From: JBDHRG01 sp039807445
GTDB lineage: Bacteria; Pseudomonadota; Gammaproteobacteria; Competibacterales; Competibacteraceae
Reading direction: 5' to 3'
Length of the DNA: 6,254 nucleotides
Assembly: GCA_039807445.1 (NCBI GenBank)
Contig: JBDHRG010000211.1
Coordinates: 1-6,254, forward strand
The notes under the pieces are model-generated. The model had not been told where the DNA came from. It ran no database searches and was given only the letters and a program-made list of their open reading frames with translations. Made by a program: the position numbers and the translations under genes. Below, one piece after another: positions 1-6,242 of the stretch (positions within the stretch are counted from its first letter, which is position 1; each line of letters opens with the position of its first letter).

Positions 1-39
1 ACGCCCACGGATTCATGACGTCGGCACACGTACCGACAC

Positions 40-45
40 AAGGAG
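40..45 (+). promoter_or_regulatory. Ribosome-binding site deciding the MocR start
   Basis: AAGGAG lies five bases before the ATG at 51, an ideal spacing. It supports starting the regulator there and not at the upstream in-frame ATG at 15. Confidence 0.75.
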
Positions 46-50
46 CACGC

Positions 51-1562
51 ATGTCGAGCAAACTGAGCGCCGCGATGTGGAGCCAGCTGTTCCAGCTCTC
101 CGCGCAGAGCGGCATGACCCTGCAGAACCAGATCCGGCAGATGCTCGTGACGGCGATCCTCGACGAGCGCCTGCCGCCCGGCGTGCCGATCCCTTCGAGC
201 CGCGAGCTCGCCGACCAGCTCGGCGTCGCGCGCAACACCGTGGTGCTCGCCTACCAGCAGCTGGTCGACGACGGCTACCTGATCTCGCGCGAACGCAGCG
301 GCCATTTCGTCAACCCCGAGGTGCTGGCCGGGCGCGTCGCGCACCCGGTCGCCCCGGTCCCCGGGCGCGTGGCGCCGCCCGACTGGGATGTGCGCTTTCG
401 CTTCCGCCCCTCGACCCAGCGCAACATCGTCAAGCCGGCCGACTGGCAGCAGTACCCCTACCCCTTCCTGTACGGCCAGTTCGACCCGCAGCTGTTCCCG
501 ACCGCCGACTGGCGCGAATGCGGGCTCAAGGCGCTGAGCGTGATGGACATCCGCGACTGGGCGCCCGACCTGATCGCCCGCGACGACGAGTCGCTGATCC
601 AGCAGGTCCGCACGCGCGTGCTGCCCCGGCGCGGCGTCTGGGCCGAGGCCGACGAGATCGTCGTCACCGTCGGCGCGCAGCAGGCGCTGTACCTGGTCGC
701 CGACCTGCTGATGACGCGCGACACCGTGGTCGGCCTCGAAGAGCCCGGCTACCCCGATGCGCGCAACACCTTCGCCAGCCGCACCCCGCACCTGGTGCCG
801 CTGGCGGTCGACGAAGCCGGGCTGCGCGTCGACGACGCCCTGCGCCGGTGCCGCTACGTCTACACGACGCCGAGCCACCAGTGCCCGACCACGGTGACGA
901 TGCCGCTCGAGCGCCGCGAAGCGCTGCTCGGGCTGGCCTCCGACGCCGACCTGGTGCTGATCGAAGACGACTACGAGAGCGAGAACCGCTTCAGCGGCGA
1001 GCCGACGCCGGCGCTGAAGAGCCTGGACCGCAACGACCGCGTGATCTACATCGGCAGCCTGTCGAAGAGCTTCGCGCCCGGGCTGCGGCTCGGCTACATC
1101 GTCGGCCCCAAGGAACTGATCCACGAGCTGCGCGCGCTGCGCCGGCTGATGCTGCGCCACCCCTCGACCTACATCCAGCGCTGCTTCGCGCTGTTCCTGG
1201 CGCTCGGCCATCACGACACGCTGATGCGCCGCCTCAGCCACGCCTACCGCGAGCGTGCGCAGACGCTGGAGCGGGCGATCGCCGCGCACCTGCCCGACAC
1301 GCGCGCGGTACCGGTTTCGGGCGGGGCTTCGTTCTGGCTCGAAGGCCCCGGCTGGCTCGATGCGCGCGAACTCGCCGGGCTGGCCGAAGCGAACGGCATC
1401 CTGATCGAGCCGGGCGAAGTGTTCTTCATGACCGAGCCGCCGCCGCGCAACCGCTTCCGCCTGGGCTATTCATCGATCCGCGCCGACCGCATCGAGCCCG
1501 GCATCCGCAAGCTCGGCGAGCTGATGCGACAGATGGCGACCGAGCAATCCCCCTCGGCGTGA
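51..1562 (+). CDS. MocR-family transcriptional regulator (GntR winged helix + PLP aminotransferase-like domain)
   Basis: Probable PLP-sensing DNA-binding regulator of the MocR/PdxR/TauR group, 503 aa from the ATG at 51. That start has AAGGAG five bases upstream. The in-frame ATG at 15 would add 12 residues and shows no comparable site. Residues about 25-90 form a GntR-type winged helix (PSSRELADQLGVARNTVVLA, ending at GYLISRERSGHFV). From about residue 130 the protein has the fold-type I aminotransferase signature: VTVGAQQAL (205-213), TPSHQCPTT, IEDDYESENRF (304-314) with the acidic residues expected to hold the pyridine nitrogen, and SLSKSFAPGLRLGY with the presumed Schiff-base Lys339. FRLGYSS near 469-475 carries the Arg that normally binds a carboxylate ligand. 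The length is normal for the family. In this family the domain usually senses a ligand and does not transaminate. The target is unknown; the gene converges on sorB, so its targets may lie left of the window. The family call is firm, the ligand open. Confidence 0.93.
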   Translation: MSSKLSAAMWSQLFQLSAQSGMTLQNQIRQMLVTAILDERLPPGVPIPSSRELADQLGVARNTVVLAYQQLVDDGYLISRERSGHFVNPEVLAGRVAHPVAPVPGRVAPPDWDVRFRFRPSTQRNIVKPADWQQYPYPFLYGQFDPQLFPTADWRECGLKALSVMDIRDWAPDLIARDDESLIQQVRTRVLPRRGVWAEADEIVVTVGAQQALYLVADLLMTRDTVVGLEEPGYPDARNTFASRTPHLVPLAVDEAGLRVDDALRRCRYVYTTPSHQCPTTVTMPLERREALLGLASDADLVLIEDDYESENRFSGEPTPALKSLDRNDRVIYIGSLSKSFAPGLRLGYIVGPKELIHELRALRRLMLRHPSTYIQRCFALFLALGHHDTLMRRLSHAYRERAQTLERAIAAHLPDTRAVPVSGGASFWLEGPGWLDARELAGLAEANGILIEPGEVFFMTEPPPRNRFRLGYSSIRADRIEPGIRKLGELMRQMATEQSPSA

Positions 1563-1582
1563 GACACCGCAGCAAGTGGCGC

Positions 1583-1611
1583 AAGAAAAAGGCCCGCCGA
1601 GGGAGCGGGCC
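1583..1611 (-). terminator. Intrinsic terminator for minus-strand transcription (end of sorAB)
   Basis: A perfect 7-bp stem (GGCCCGC at 1591-1597 with GCGGGCC at 1605-1611, 7-nt loop) is flanked on its left by AAGAAAAA. Read on the minus strand this is a GC hairpin followed directly by TTTTTCTT, the classical rho-independent layout. It lies about 170 nt past the sorB stop and about 20 nt past the stop of the converging regulator gene. It would protect the regulator from antisense read-through. In the plus direction the stem is followed by GAAACC, so it is a poor terminator for the regulator itself. Confidence 0.8.
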
Positions 1612-1623
1612 GAAACCACGAAG

Positions 1624-1638
1624 CCGGCACAGTGCCGG
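1624..1638. repeat. Short near-perfect palindrome in the convergent intergenic region
   Basis: CCGGCAC, one base, then GTGCCGG form a 7-bp inverted repeat; as RNA it would fold as a 6-bp stem with a 3-nt loop. It sits between the terminator and a larger hairpin. In the plus direction it is followed by TTAAC, which is too short a T run for a confident terminator. It could be a weak stop for the regulator transcript or a protein-binding dyad. No function can be assigned. Confidence 0.4.
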
Positions 1639-1709
1639 TTAACTGAGGAAGGGAGAAACGGTCCGGGATGGGATCGTGCGAACCGTTGCGCTCGATGGTA
1701 AGGAACACG

Positions 1710-1736
1710 GTCCGGCTGGCGCAGCACCAGCCGGAC
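1710..1736. repeat. Strong 10-bp inverted repeat downstream of sorB
   Basis: GTCCGGCTGG (1710-1719) pairs perfectly with CCAGCCGGAC (1727-1736) around a 7-nt loop. The hairpin starts about 45 nt past the sorB stop on the minus strand. No T tract follows on either strand, so it is not a canonical intrinsic terminator. A 3'-end hairpin that protects the sorAB message, or an auxiliary termination element before the true terminator at 1583-1611, is plausible. The pairing is seen directly; the role is inferred. Confidence 0.55.
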
Positions 1737-1780
1737 AGCGGCGATGGAACCAGTCCCCAGCATTCCGGATACGCGACCGC

Positions 1781-2086
1781 TCACGGCGCCTTGCCGTAGC
1801 TCGCGACCAGGTAGTCGACGATGAGCCTGGCGTCTTCGTCGGGGATCGGTGCGCCCATCACCTTGATCATCTTGGCGACCGTCGCCTCCCAGCCCTTGCG
1901 GTCGAGGAACGGTGAATTCATCACGATGTAGTCGGTGCTGTGGCAGACCATGCAGTGCACCTGCACGCGGTCCTTGCCGGAGCCGTCTTTCAGCACGATG
2001 TCGGCTTCGCCGGCCTGGGCGGCGGCGAACGGCGCGATCAGCAGCGCGGCGCACAGCGCAGCGCGGATCGGATTACGGATGTCCAT
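1781..2086 (-). CDS. sorB: Periplasmic c-type cytochrome, sulfite dehydrogenase SorB subunit
   Basis: Small monohaem cytochrome c, 101 aa, the likely electron acceptor and partner of SorA. Residues 1-25 are a Sec signal peptide with a hydrophobic core (ALCAALLIAPFAAA) and an AQA cleavage site before GEAD, leaving a mature chain of about 76 residues. The single haem site is CMVCH (Cys45, Cys48, His49), followed by STDYIVMNSPFLDRKGW and a Met-containing helix, AKMIKVMG, that may supply the second axial ligand. The C-terminal IVDYLVASYG is typical of this short cytochrome family. AGGAGG lies six bases before the ATG. The gene begins 13 nt after the sorA stop, so co-transcription is near certain. 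Known SorAB enzymes (Starkeya novella type) are heterodimers of a molybdenum subunit and such a cytochrome. The subunit assignment rests on size, haem motif and position next to sorA. Confidence 0.88.
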   Translation of the reverse strand: MDIRNPIRAALCAALLIAPFAAAQAGEADIVLKDGSGKDRVQVHCMVCHSTDYIVMNSPFLDRKGWEATVAKMIKVMGAPIPDEDARLIVDYLVASYGKAP

Positions 2087-2099
2087 GGCGCGCCTCCTG

Positions 2100-3332
2100 T
2101 CAGACCACCGTCAGCTCGACCCGCGACACCACGTTGTGGTGGTAGCCGGGCGGGTTGGGAATCGCCTCGAACACCTGCGCCTGGCCGATGCGGTTGGCGG
2201 CGCGGCTCAGCACCACCAGCCCGCCCTTGGCCTGTGGCGTGTACATGTAGCTGAACGGCCGGAACGCGTAGCGCCCGTGGTCGGGCCCGAGCTCGGCTGC
2301 CTGCCAGCTGCGTCCGCCGTCGACCGAAACGTCGACGCGGTTGACCCCGCCGCCGCCGTCCCACGCCATGCCTGCGATCGGCAGCGGCTGACCGGCGGCC
2401 ACCGCCTGCCCCGGCTCGACGCTGGTGATCAGCGAGTTGACCACCATGTCGGTGATCGGCGTGTTGGCTTCGGTGTCCTGGCTGAGGAAGCGGTCTACCG
2501 TCGGGAAGCGTCGCGGAATGCGGTAGGCCCCCTTCATCCAGAAGCCGTCGTAGGCCTTCGCCACCGGCTCGATGCGCGTCAGGTGCTTGATCCAGTAGGT
2601 CGCCGCCCAGCCCGGCACCACCAGCCGCGCCGGCGCACCGTTCCAGCGCGGCAGCGGCGCACCGTTCATCTCGAAGGCGATCAGCGTATCCGGGTCCATC
2701 GCCTTCCACGCCGGCAGCGACTTCAGGAAGTCCGGCGTCTTCGGCAACGGCCCGCGGTCGGCGCCGTCGAACACGATCTCGAGCGCATCCCTGGCGATGC
2801 CGGCCCTGGCCAGCACGTCGCGCAGCCGCACACCGCGCCAGCGCGCGTTACCCATCGCACCGTGACCCCACTGCACCCCCGGCACGTGCGGGTCGAACAG
2901 CCCGCGACGGTTGCCGGCGCACATGCACACCGCGGCGAGCTCGACCAGCTCGAAGTCGCGTTTCAGATCCGCGAGCGACAGCGACAGCTTGCCGGTCGCC
3001 GCCTCGCCGCCGACCTCGAGCCGCCAGGCGGCCGGGTCGATCTCGGGGATGTCGGACAGGTGGTAGCGGACGAAGAAAGCCTCGTTCGGCGTGAACGCTT
3101 CGCGGAAGTATTCGATCGGCGTCTCGTAGTTCGGCGGGCGGTAGGTCTTCTTGATCAGCGGCAGCTTGCCCGGCAGCGCCTCGAGCCGGCTCTCGGCCAG
3201 CGTTCCGGCCGGAAGCGCATCGGGCCCGAGTTCGCCCGCGCGCGCCAAGCGCGCCAGCCACGGACCGGCGCCGGCGAGCAGCAGGCCACCGGCCGACAGG
3301 CGCAGGAAATCCCTTCGGGTCTTGTCGCTCAT
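2100..3332 (-). CDS. sorA: Molybdenum-containing sulfite dehydrogenase, catalytic subunit SorA
   Basis: Periplasmic sulfite:cytochrome c oxidoreductase of the sulfite oxidase family, 410 aa, oxidising sulfite to sulfate. The N-terminus TRRDFLRLSAGG is a twin-arginine export signal, with a likely cut after ARA at residue 32, so the enzyme would fold with molybdopterin before export. The molybdenum ligand is Cys138 in CAGNRRG. Arg89 and His91 in FFVRYH, and Tyr270 in WMKGAYRIP, fall at the same distances from that Cys (49 and 132 residues) as I recall for Arg55 and Tyr236 around Cys104 in Starkeya SorA. The C-terminal part (about 290-410, with VDVSVDGGRSW) is the dimerisation-type Ig-like domain of the family. 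AAGGAG lies six bases before the ATG. sorB follows 13 nt downstream. An extra Cys136 sits two residues before the ligand. Another periplasmic sulfite oxidase subtype is possible, but the adjacent cytochrome favours SorA. Confidence 0.92.
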   Translation of the reverse strand: MSDKTRRDFLRLSAGGLLLAGAGPWLARLARAGELGPDALPAGTLAESRLEALPGKLPLIKKTYRPPNYETPIEYFREAFTPNEAFFVRYHLSDIPEIDPAAWRLEVGGEAATGKLSLSLADLKRDFELVELAAVCMCAGNRRGLFDPHVPGVQWGHGAMGNARWRGVRLRDVLARAGIARDALEIVFDGADRGPLPKTPDFLKSLPAWKAMDPDTLIAFEMNGAPLPRWNGAPARLVVPGWAATYWIKHLTRIEPVAKAYDGFWMKGAYRIPRRFPTVDRFLSQDTEANTPITDMVVNSLITSVEPGQAVAAGQPLPIAGMAWDGGGGVNRVDVSVDGGRSWQAAELGPDHGRYAFRPFSYMYTPQAKGGLVVLSRAANRIGQAQVFEAIPNPPGYHHNVVSRVELTVV

Positions 3333-3423
3333 GCTGTTCTCCTTGGGACAGGGGTACCGCTCTCGGGCGGCTGTTCGAACGGGTAGAGCTTAGGGCGCCG
3401 CACGCGACGGCGCAGGCGGGGCC
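3333..3423 (-). other. cobT-sorA intergenic gap with weak hairpin
   Basis: This is a 91-nt noncoding gap. It contains the sorA ribosome-binding site (3339-3344) and a 6-bp inverted repeat (GCGCCG at 3395-3400 with CGGCGC at 3408-3413, 7-nt loop) just after the cobT stop. No T tract follows, so termination here is doubtful. I see no clear sigma70 -35/-10 pair. A separate sorAB promoter or read-through from cobST are both possible. Confidence 0.4.
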
Positions 3424-5142
3424 TCAGCGCCGATGGCGCCCACCGATCAGCCGGACGATGTCGGCGAACAGCGCGTTGTCGGGCGCGCAGCTCGGGTCGG
3501 TCGCCAGGCAGCGGCGGTAGAAGGGGCTGAGGTCGAGGCCGACGCCGATGCCGAGCACCTCGACGTCGCGCTGCTGCGCGTGGCGCGCCACCACCGCCTT
3601 GAGGTGGTTGTCGAGGTAGAAGGCGTCGTTGGCCAGGCTGGTGGCGCTGTCCATCGGGCAGCCGTCGGAGACGACGACCAGGATGCGCCGCCCCTCGCCG
3701 CGCCCGAGCATGCGCCCGCAGGCCCAGTCGACCGCTTCGCCGTCGATGCCTTCGCGGAACAGGTCGGCCTTGAGCAGCGCCGCGATGTCGGTGCGCGCGC
3801 GGCGCCAAGGCCGGTCGGCGTCCTTGAACACCAGGTAGCAGACCTCGTTGAGCCGCCCCGGGTGCTTCGGCCGGCCGTGGCTCAGCCAGTCGCGCTGGGC
3901 TTGGCCGCCGTTCCAGGCGCCGGTGGTGAAGCCCAGCACCTCGGTCGTCACCCCGATCGGCTCGAGCGCGCGCACCAGCAGGTCGATCATCACCGCGACC
4001 GGCTCGATGTGCTCCTTCATCGAGCCCGAACAGTCGACCAAAAAGCTGAGCAGGCAGTCGGCACCGGGCTTGTACTGCTCCAGCCGGAACAGACGCCGCT
4101 CGGCCGGCGAGCTGACCAGCTGCGCCAGACGGCGGCCGTCGACGTAGCCCTCCTCCTCGCCGAACGACCAGCCGTCGCGCTGCGCCACCGCGAGGATCGC
4201 CGCCAGCTGGCGGGTCAGCCGGGACAGGTTGATCCCCAGGCCGGCGATGCGCCGGTCGAGCCGCTCGCGGGCCTCGCGCAGCAGCGCCTTGCGCACCAGC
4301 GAGCCGGCCTCGACCTCTCGGTCGTAGCGGGTGGTGTAGACGCGATAGCCGCCGTGCTCGGCGTCCTGGAACACCTTGCTCTGGCCGGTAGCCGCGGCGG
4401 CGATCGCCTCGCCTTGTTCGCGGTCGAAGTCGAGCAGCAGCGCGAAGCCCGCGCGCGCGTCGTCGTCTTCGTCGCGGGGCTCGGCATCGCGCTGCTGCTG
4501 CGCGGCGGCGCGGATCGCCTCGCCGACGATGCGGGCGATCTCGAGCGCATGGGGCGCGAACGCGGCCTGGTCGGCGCGATGCCGGCGGATGCCCGCCAGC
4601 GCCACGCCCAGCGCCGGCACGATCGCGGCGCGCGTGGCCTCGATGAAATCCTCGGTGTCCTCGAGCACCGGCCGCGCGTTCAGCCGCGACCAGCAGATCT
4701 GCGCCACGGTGTACAGCAGCAGACCGAGGCTGGTCTCGGTCAGACCCGAGCGGTGGAAGGCGCGCGACCAGGCCTCGAAGCGGTGGCGCAGGTTGAGCGC
4801 CATCCCCGGCATGTCGGCGGGCACCAGCGCCTCGACGCGCAACTGCTCGAGCAGCTCGAAGATCAGCCGCTCGACCGGCTCGGCGGGGCAGAGCCGGCGG
4901 TGCAGCTCGGCGTCGGAGTGTCGCAGCCGCAGCGCCATGCCGTCGGCCGCGCCGCGATGCGAACCGAAGTCGTCGTGCTCGGGGTCGGTGCGCAGGTGCG
5001 GCGCGTGCAGCGGCAGCGGCTGCACGCCGCGGTGCAGGCGCCCGCCGCGGAAGTGCAGCCCGGCGTCGCCGGTCAGCGCGCGGATCGCGGCGGCGCAGAG
5101 CTCCTCGACCTTCTGCTGCCGCTTCGCCCTTTGCTGCGGCAT
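3424..5142 (-). CDS. cobT: Cobaltochelatase CobT-like subunit (VWA/MIDAS protein)
   Basis: VWA-domain partner of the CobS ATPase, 572 aa from the ATG at 5142. In the aerobic B12 pathway CobS and CobT form the chaperone-like complex that drives CobN to insert cobalt into hydrogenobyrinic acid a,c-diamide in the cytoplasm. The N-terminal region (about 66-120: DGMALRLRHSD, ELLEQLRVEAL, MPGMALNL) matches the CobT N-terminal pattern. The C-terminal VWA domain has the MIDAS motif DCSGSM (370-375), then GFTTGAWNGGQ, PGRLNEVCYLVFKDAD, PWRRAR, IDGEAVDWA and VVSDGCPMD, all at CobT-like positions. The long Asp/Glu-rich linker of Pseudomonas denitrificans CobT (about 631 aa) is nearly gone, with only RDEDDDAR remaining (about 223-230). 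The N-terminus is uncertain: a GTG at 5148 overlaps the cobS stop and is better spaced from GGGGAG. Family membership is firm. That it acts in B12 synthesis is inferred, since no other cob gene is visible. Confidence 0.88.
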   Translation of the reverse strand: MPQQRAKRQQKVEELCAAAIRALTGDAGLHFRGGRLHRGVQPLPLHAPHLRTDPEHDDFGSHRGAADGMALRLRHSDAELHRRLCPAEPVERLIFELLEQLRVEALVPADMPGMALNLRHRFEAWSRAFHRSGLTETSLGLLLYTVAQICWSRLNARPVLEDTEDFIEATRAAIVPALGVALAGIRRHRADQAAFAPHALEIARIVGEAIRAAAQQQRDAEPRDEDDDARAGFALLLDFDREQGEAIAAAATGQSKVFQDAEHGGYRVYTTRYDREVEAGSLVRKALLREARERLDRRIAGLGINLSRLTRQLAAILAVAQRDGWSFGEEEGYVDGRRLAQLVSSPAERRLFRLEQYKPGADCLLSFLVDCSGSMKEHIEPVAVMIDLLVRALEPIGVTTEVLGFTTGAWNGGQAQRDWLSHGRPKHPGRLNEVCYLVFKDADRPWRRARTDIAALLKADLFREGIDGEAVDWACGRMLGRGEGRRILVVVSDGCPMDSATSLANDAFYLDNHLKAVVARHAQQRDVEVLGIGVGLDLSPFYRRCLATDPSCAPDNALFADIVRLIGGRHRR

Positions 5143-5145
5143 GAC

Positions 5146-5160
5146 CACTACGGACTCCCC
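5146..5160 (-). promoter_or_regulatory. cobS-cobT junction: RBS and overlapping stop/alternative start
   Basis: On the minus strand GGGGAG (5160-5155) is followed six bases later by a GTG (5148-5146) whose first G is also the last base of the cobS TAG stop. The in-frame ATG at 5142 is 12 bases from the same Shine-Dalgarno. Either start places cobT translation within a few bases of cobS termination, which suggests translational coupling and matched subunit amounts. Confidence 0.6.
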
Positions 5161-6128
5161 GCCGCGCGCGCCCAGGACTCGTCGAGCTCTTCGCCGAAGC
5201 AGCGCTGGTAGTACTCGGCCACGATGGTGCGCTCGACCTCGTCGCACTTGTTGAGGAAGGAGAGCCTGAACGCCAGCGCCGGATCGCGGAAGATCTCGCA
5301 GTTCTCGGCCCAGGTGATCACCGTGCGCGGCGACATCAGTGTCGACAGATCGCCGGCGGCGAAGCCCTTGCGGGTCAGGTCGGCCACCGCCACCATCGAT
5401 TCGATCAGCCTGCGACCCCTGTCGTTGGCCTTGCCGGGCACCCGCGCGAGCACGATCGCCATTTCCTCGTCGCGCGGCAGGTAGTTCAGCGTCGCGACGA
5501 TGTTCCAGCGGTCGATCTGCGCGTGGTTGAGCACCTGGGTGCCGTGGTACAGCCCGCTCGGATTGCCGAGGCCGACGGTGTTCGAGGTGGCGAACAGGCG
5601 GAACCCGGGATGCGGGCGGATCACGCGGTTCTGGTCGAGCAGGGTGAACTTGCCGTCGCGCTCGAGGATGCGCTGGATGACGAACATCACGTCGGGGCGG
5701 CCGGCGTCGTATTCGTCGAAGATCAGCGCCACCGGTCGCTGCAGCGCCCAGGGCACGATGCCTTCCTGGAACTCGGTGAGCTGCTTGCCGTCGCGCACGA
5801 CGATGGTGTCCTTGCCCACCAGGTCGAGGCGGCTGATGTGACCGTCCAGGTTGACGCGCACGCAGGGCCAGTTCAGCCGCGCGGCCACCTGCTCGATGTG
5901 GGTCGACTTGCCGGTGCCGTGCAGCCCCTGCACCATCACCCGGCGGTCGCGGCTGAAGCCGGCGAGGATCGCCAGCGTCACGTCGGGGTTGAAACGGTAG
6001 GCCTCGTCGATCTCGGGCACGTGGTCGTCGCGTTCGCTGAACGCGGGCACCTGCAGCTCGGAATCGATGCCGAACAGGCTGCGCACCGACACCAGCCGGT
6101 CAGGCCTCTGAAGCGCGATCTCGGTCAC
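5148..6128 (-). CDS. cobS: Cobaltochelatase CobS-like AAA+ ATPase (MoxR class)
   Basis: AAA+ ATPase subunit of the CobNST cobaltochelatase type, 326 aa, close to the 332 aa of Pseudomonas denitrificans CobS. The start is a GTG at 6128 with AGGAGG five bases upstream. Near the N-terminus VSVRSLFGIDSELQVPAFSE is typical of CobS. Walker A is GLHGTGKS (68-75), followed by HIEQVAARLNWPCVRVNLD; Walker B is VALIFDEYDAGRPDVMFVIQ (133-152, Asp138/Glu139); sensor 1 lies in FATSNTVGLG (Asn183); DRW near 206-208 and SPRT near 266-269 supply candidate arginine finger and sensor 2 residues. The C-terminal FRLSFLNKCDEVERTIVAEY also agrees with CobS as I recall it, so this protein is much more conserved than its CobT partner. 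It would form a ring with CobT and hydrolyse ATP for cobalt insertion by CobN, which is not in the window. Other MoxR proteins (CbbQ, NorQ, CoxD) resemble it only in the ATPase core. Confidence 0.93.
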   Translation of the reverse strand: MTEIALQRPDRLVSVRSLFGIDSELQVPAFSERDDHVPEIDEAYRFNPDVTLAILAGFSRDRRVMVQGLHGTGKSTHIEQVAARLNWPCVRVNLDGHISRLDLVGKDTIVVRDGKQLTEFQEGIVPWALQRPVALIFDEYDAGRPDVMFVIQRILERDGKFTLLDQNRVIRPHPGFRLFATSNTVGLGNPSGLYHGTQVLNHAQIDRWNIVATLNYLPRDEEMAIVLARVPGKANDRGRRLIESMVAVADLTRKGFAAGDLSTLMSPRTVITWAENCEIFRDPALAFRLSFLNKCDEVERTIVAEYYQRCFGEELDESWARAAGSP

Positions 6129-6133
6129 GCGAA

Positions 6134-6139
6134 CCTCCT
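6134..6139 (-). promoter_or_regulatory. Ribosome-binding site supporting the GTG start of cobS
   Basis: A perfect AGGAGG on the minus strand ends five bases before the GTG at 6128. This spacing is ideal and supports a non-ATG start that also gives the family's usual N-terminus. Confidence 0.8.
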
Positions 6140-6202
6140 CTCGAATCTGCGCTGTCTCGAGCCCTGCCCCGTTGCGGGCAGAGCGATCGCGCTGCGGTAT
6201 TT

Positions 6203-6242
6203 GACCTCCTCCCCCTGCGAAGGGGGAGGTCGGGAGGGGGTC
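6203..6242. repeat. REP-like C/G-rich hairpin upstream of cobS
   Basis: CCTCCCCCT (6208-6216) pairs perfectly with AGGGGGAGG (6221-6229) around a GCGA loop, which as RNA is a GNRA tetraloop. A second register pairs GACCTCC (6203-6209) with GGAGGTC (6225-6231) by bulging three bases. A further GGGAGGGGGTC (6232-6242) follows directly. Hairpins of this composition are common dispersed extragenic palindromes in GC-rich proteobacteria. The element lies about 75-115 nt upstream of cobS. It has no T tract, so it is not a canonical terminator. The hairpin is directly visible; repetition in the genome is inferred. Confidence 0.6.

Noticed and set aside
20..37. Inverted repeat GTCGG/CCGAC as a MocR autoregulatory operator
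   Set aside because: It is only 5 bp with an 8-nt spacer, close to chance at this GC content, and the promoter would lie mostly outside the window.
15..50. Upstream ATG at 15 as the regulator start
   Set aside because: The extra 12 residues look like leader sequence, whereas the ATG at 51 has an ideal AAGGAG.
77..1642. Second-frame plus-strand open frame across the regulator gene (521 codons)
   Set aside because: It is Arg/Ala/Pro-rich and without motifs, in a shifted frame of the clearly coding MocR gene.
1466..1708. Small minus-strand frame of 80 codons across the terminator region
   Set aside because: It overlaps the regulator's 3' end and the terminator, has no convincing ribosome-binding site seen and no recognisable features.
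1935..3386. Long plus-strand open frame opposite sorA and sorB (483 codons)
   Set aside because: It is low-complexity, His/Arg/Gln-rich antisense translation with no domain. The minus strand carries SorA and SorB with signal peptides and cofactor motifs.
3433..5211. Very long open frame on the plus strand opposite cobT (592 codons)
   Set aside because: It is the mirror of a high-GC gene: composition is dominated by Arg, Ala, Gly, Val, Asp and Gln with no recognisable domain, while the opposite strand has complete CobT motifs.
6183..6190. GCGATCGC octamer (HIP1-like palindrome)
   Set aside because: A single copy of this octamer is expected by chance in GC-rich DNA, and HIP1 is a cyanobacterial dispersed motif.
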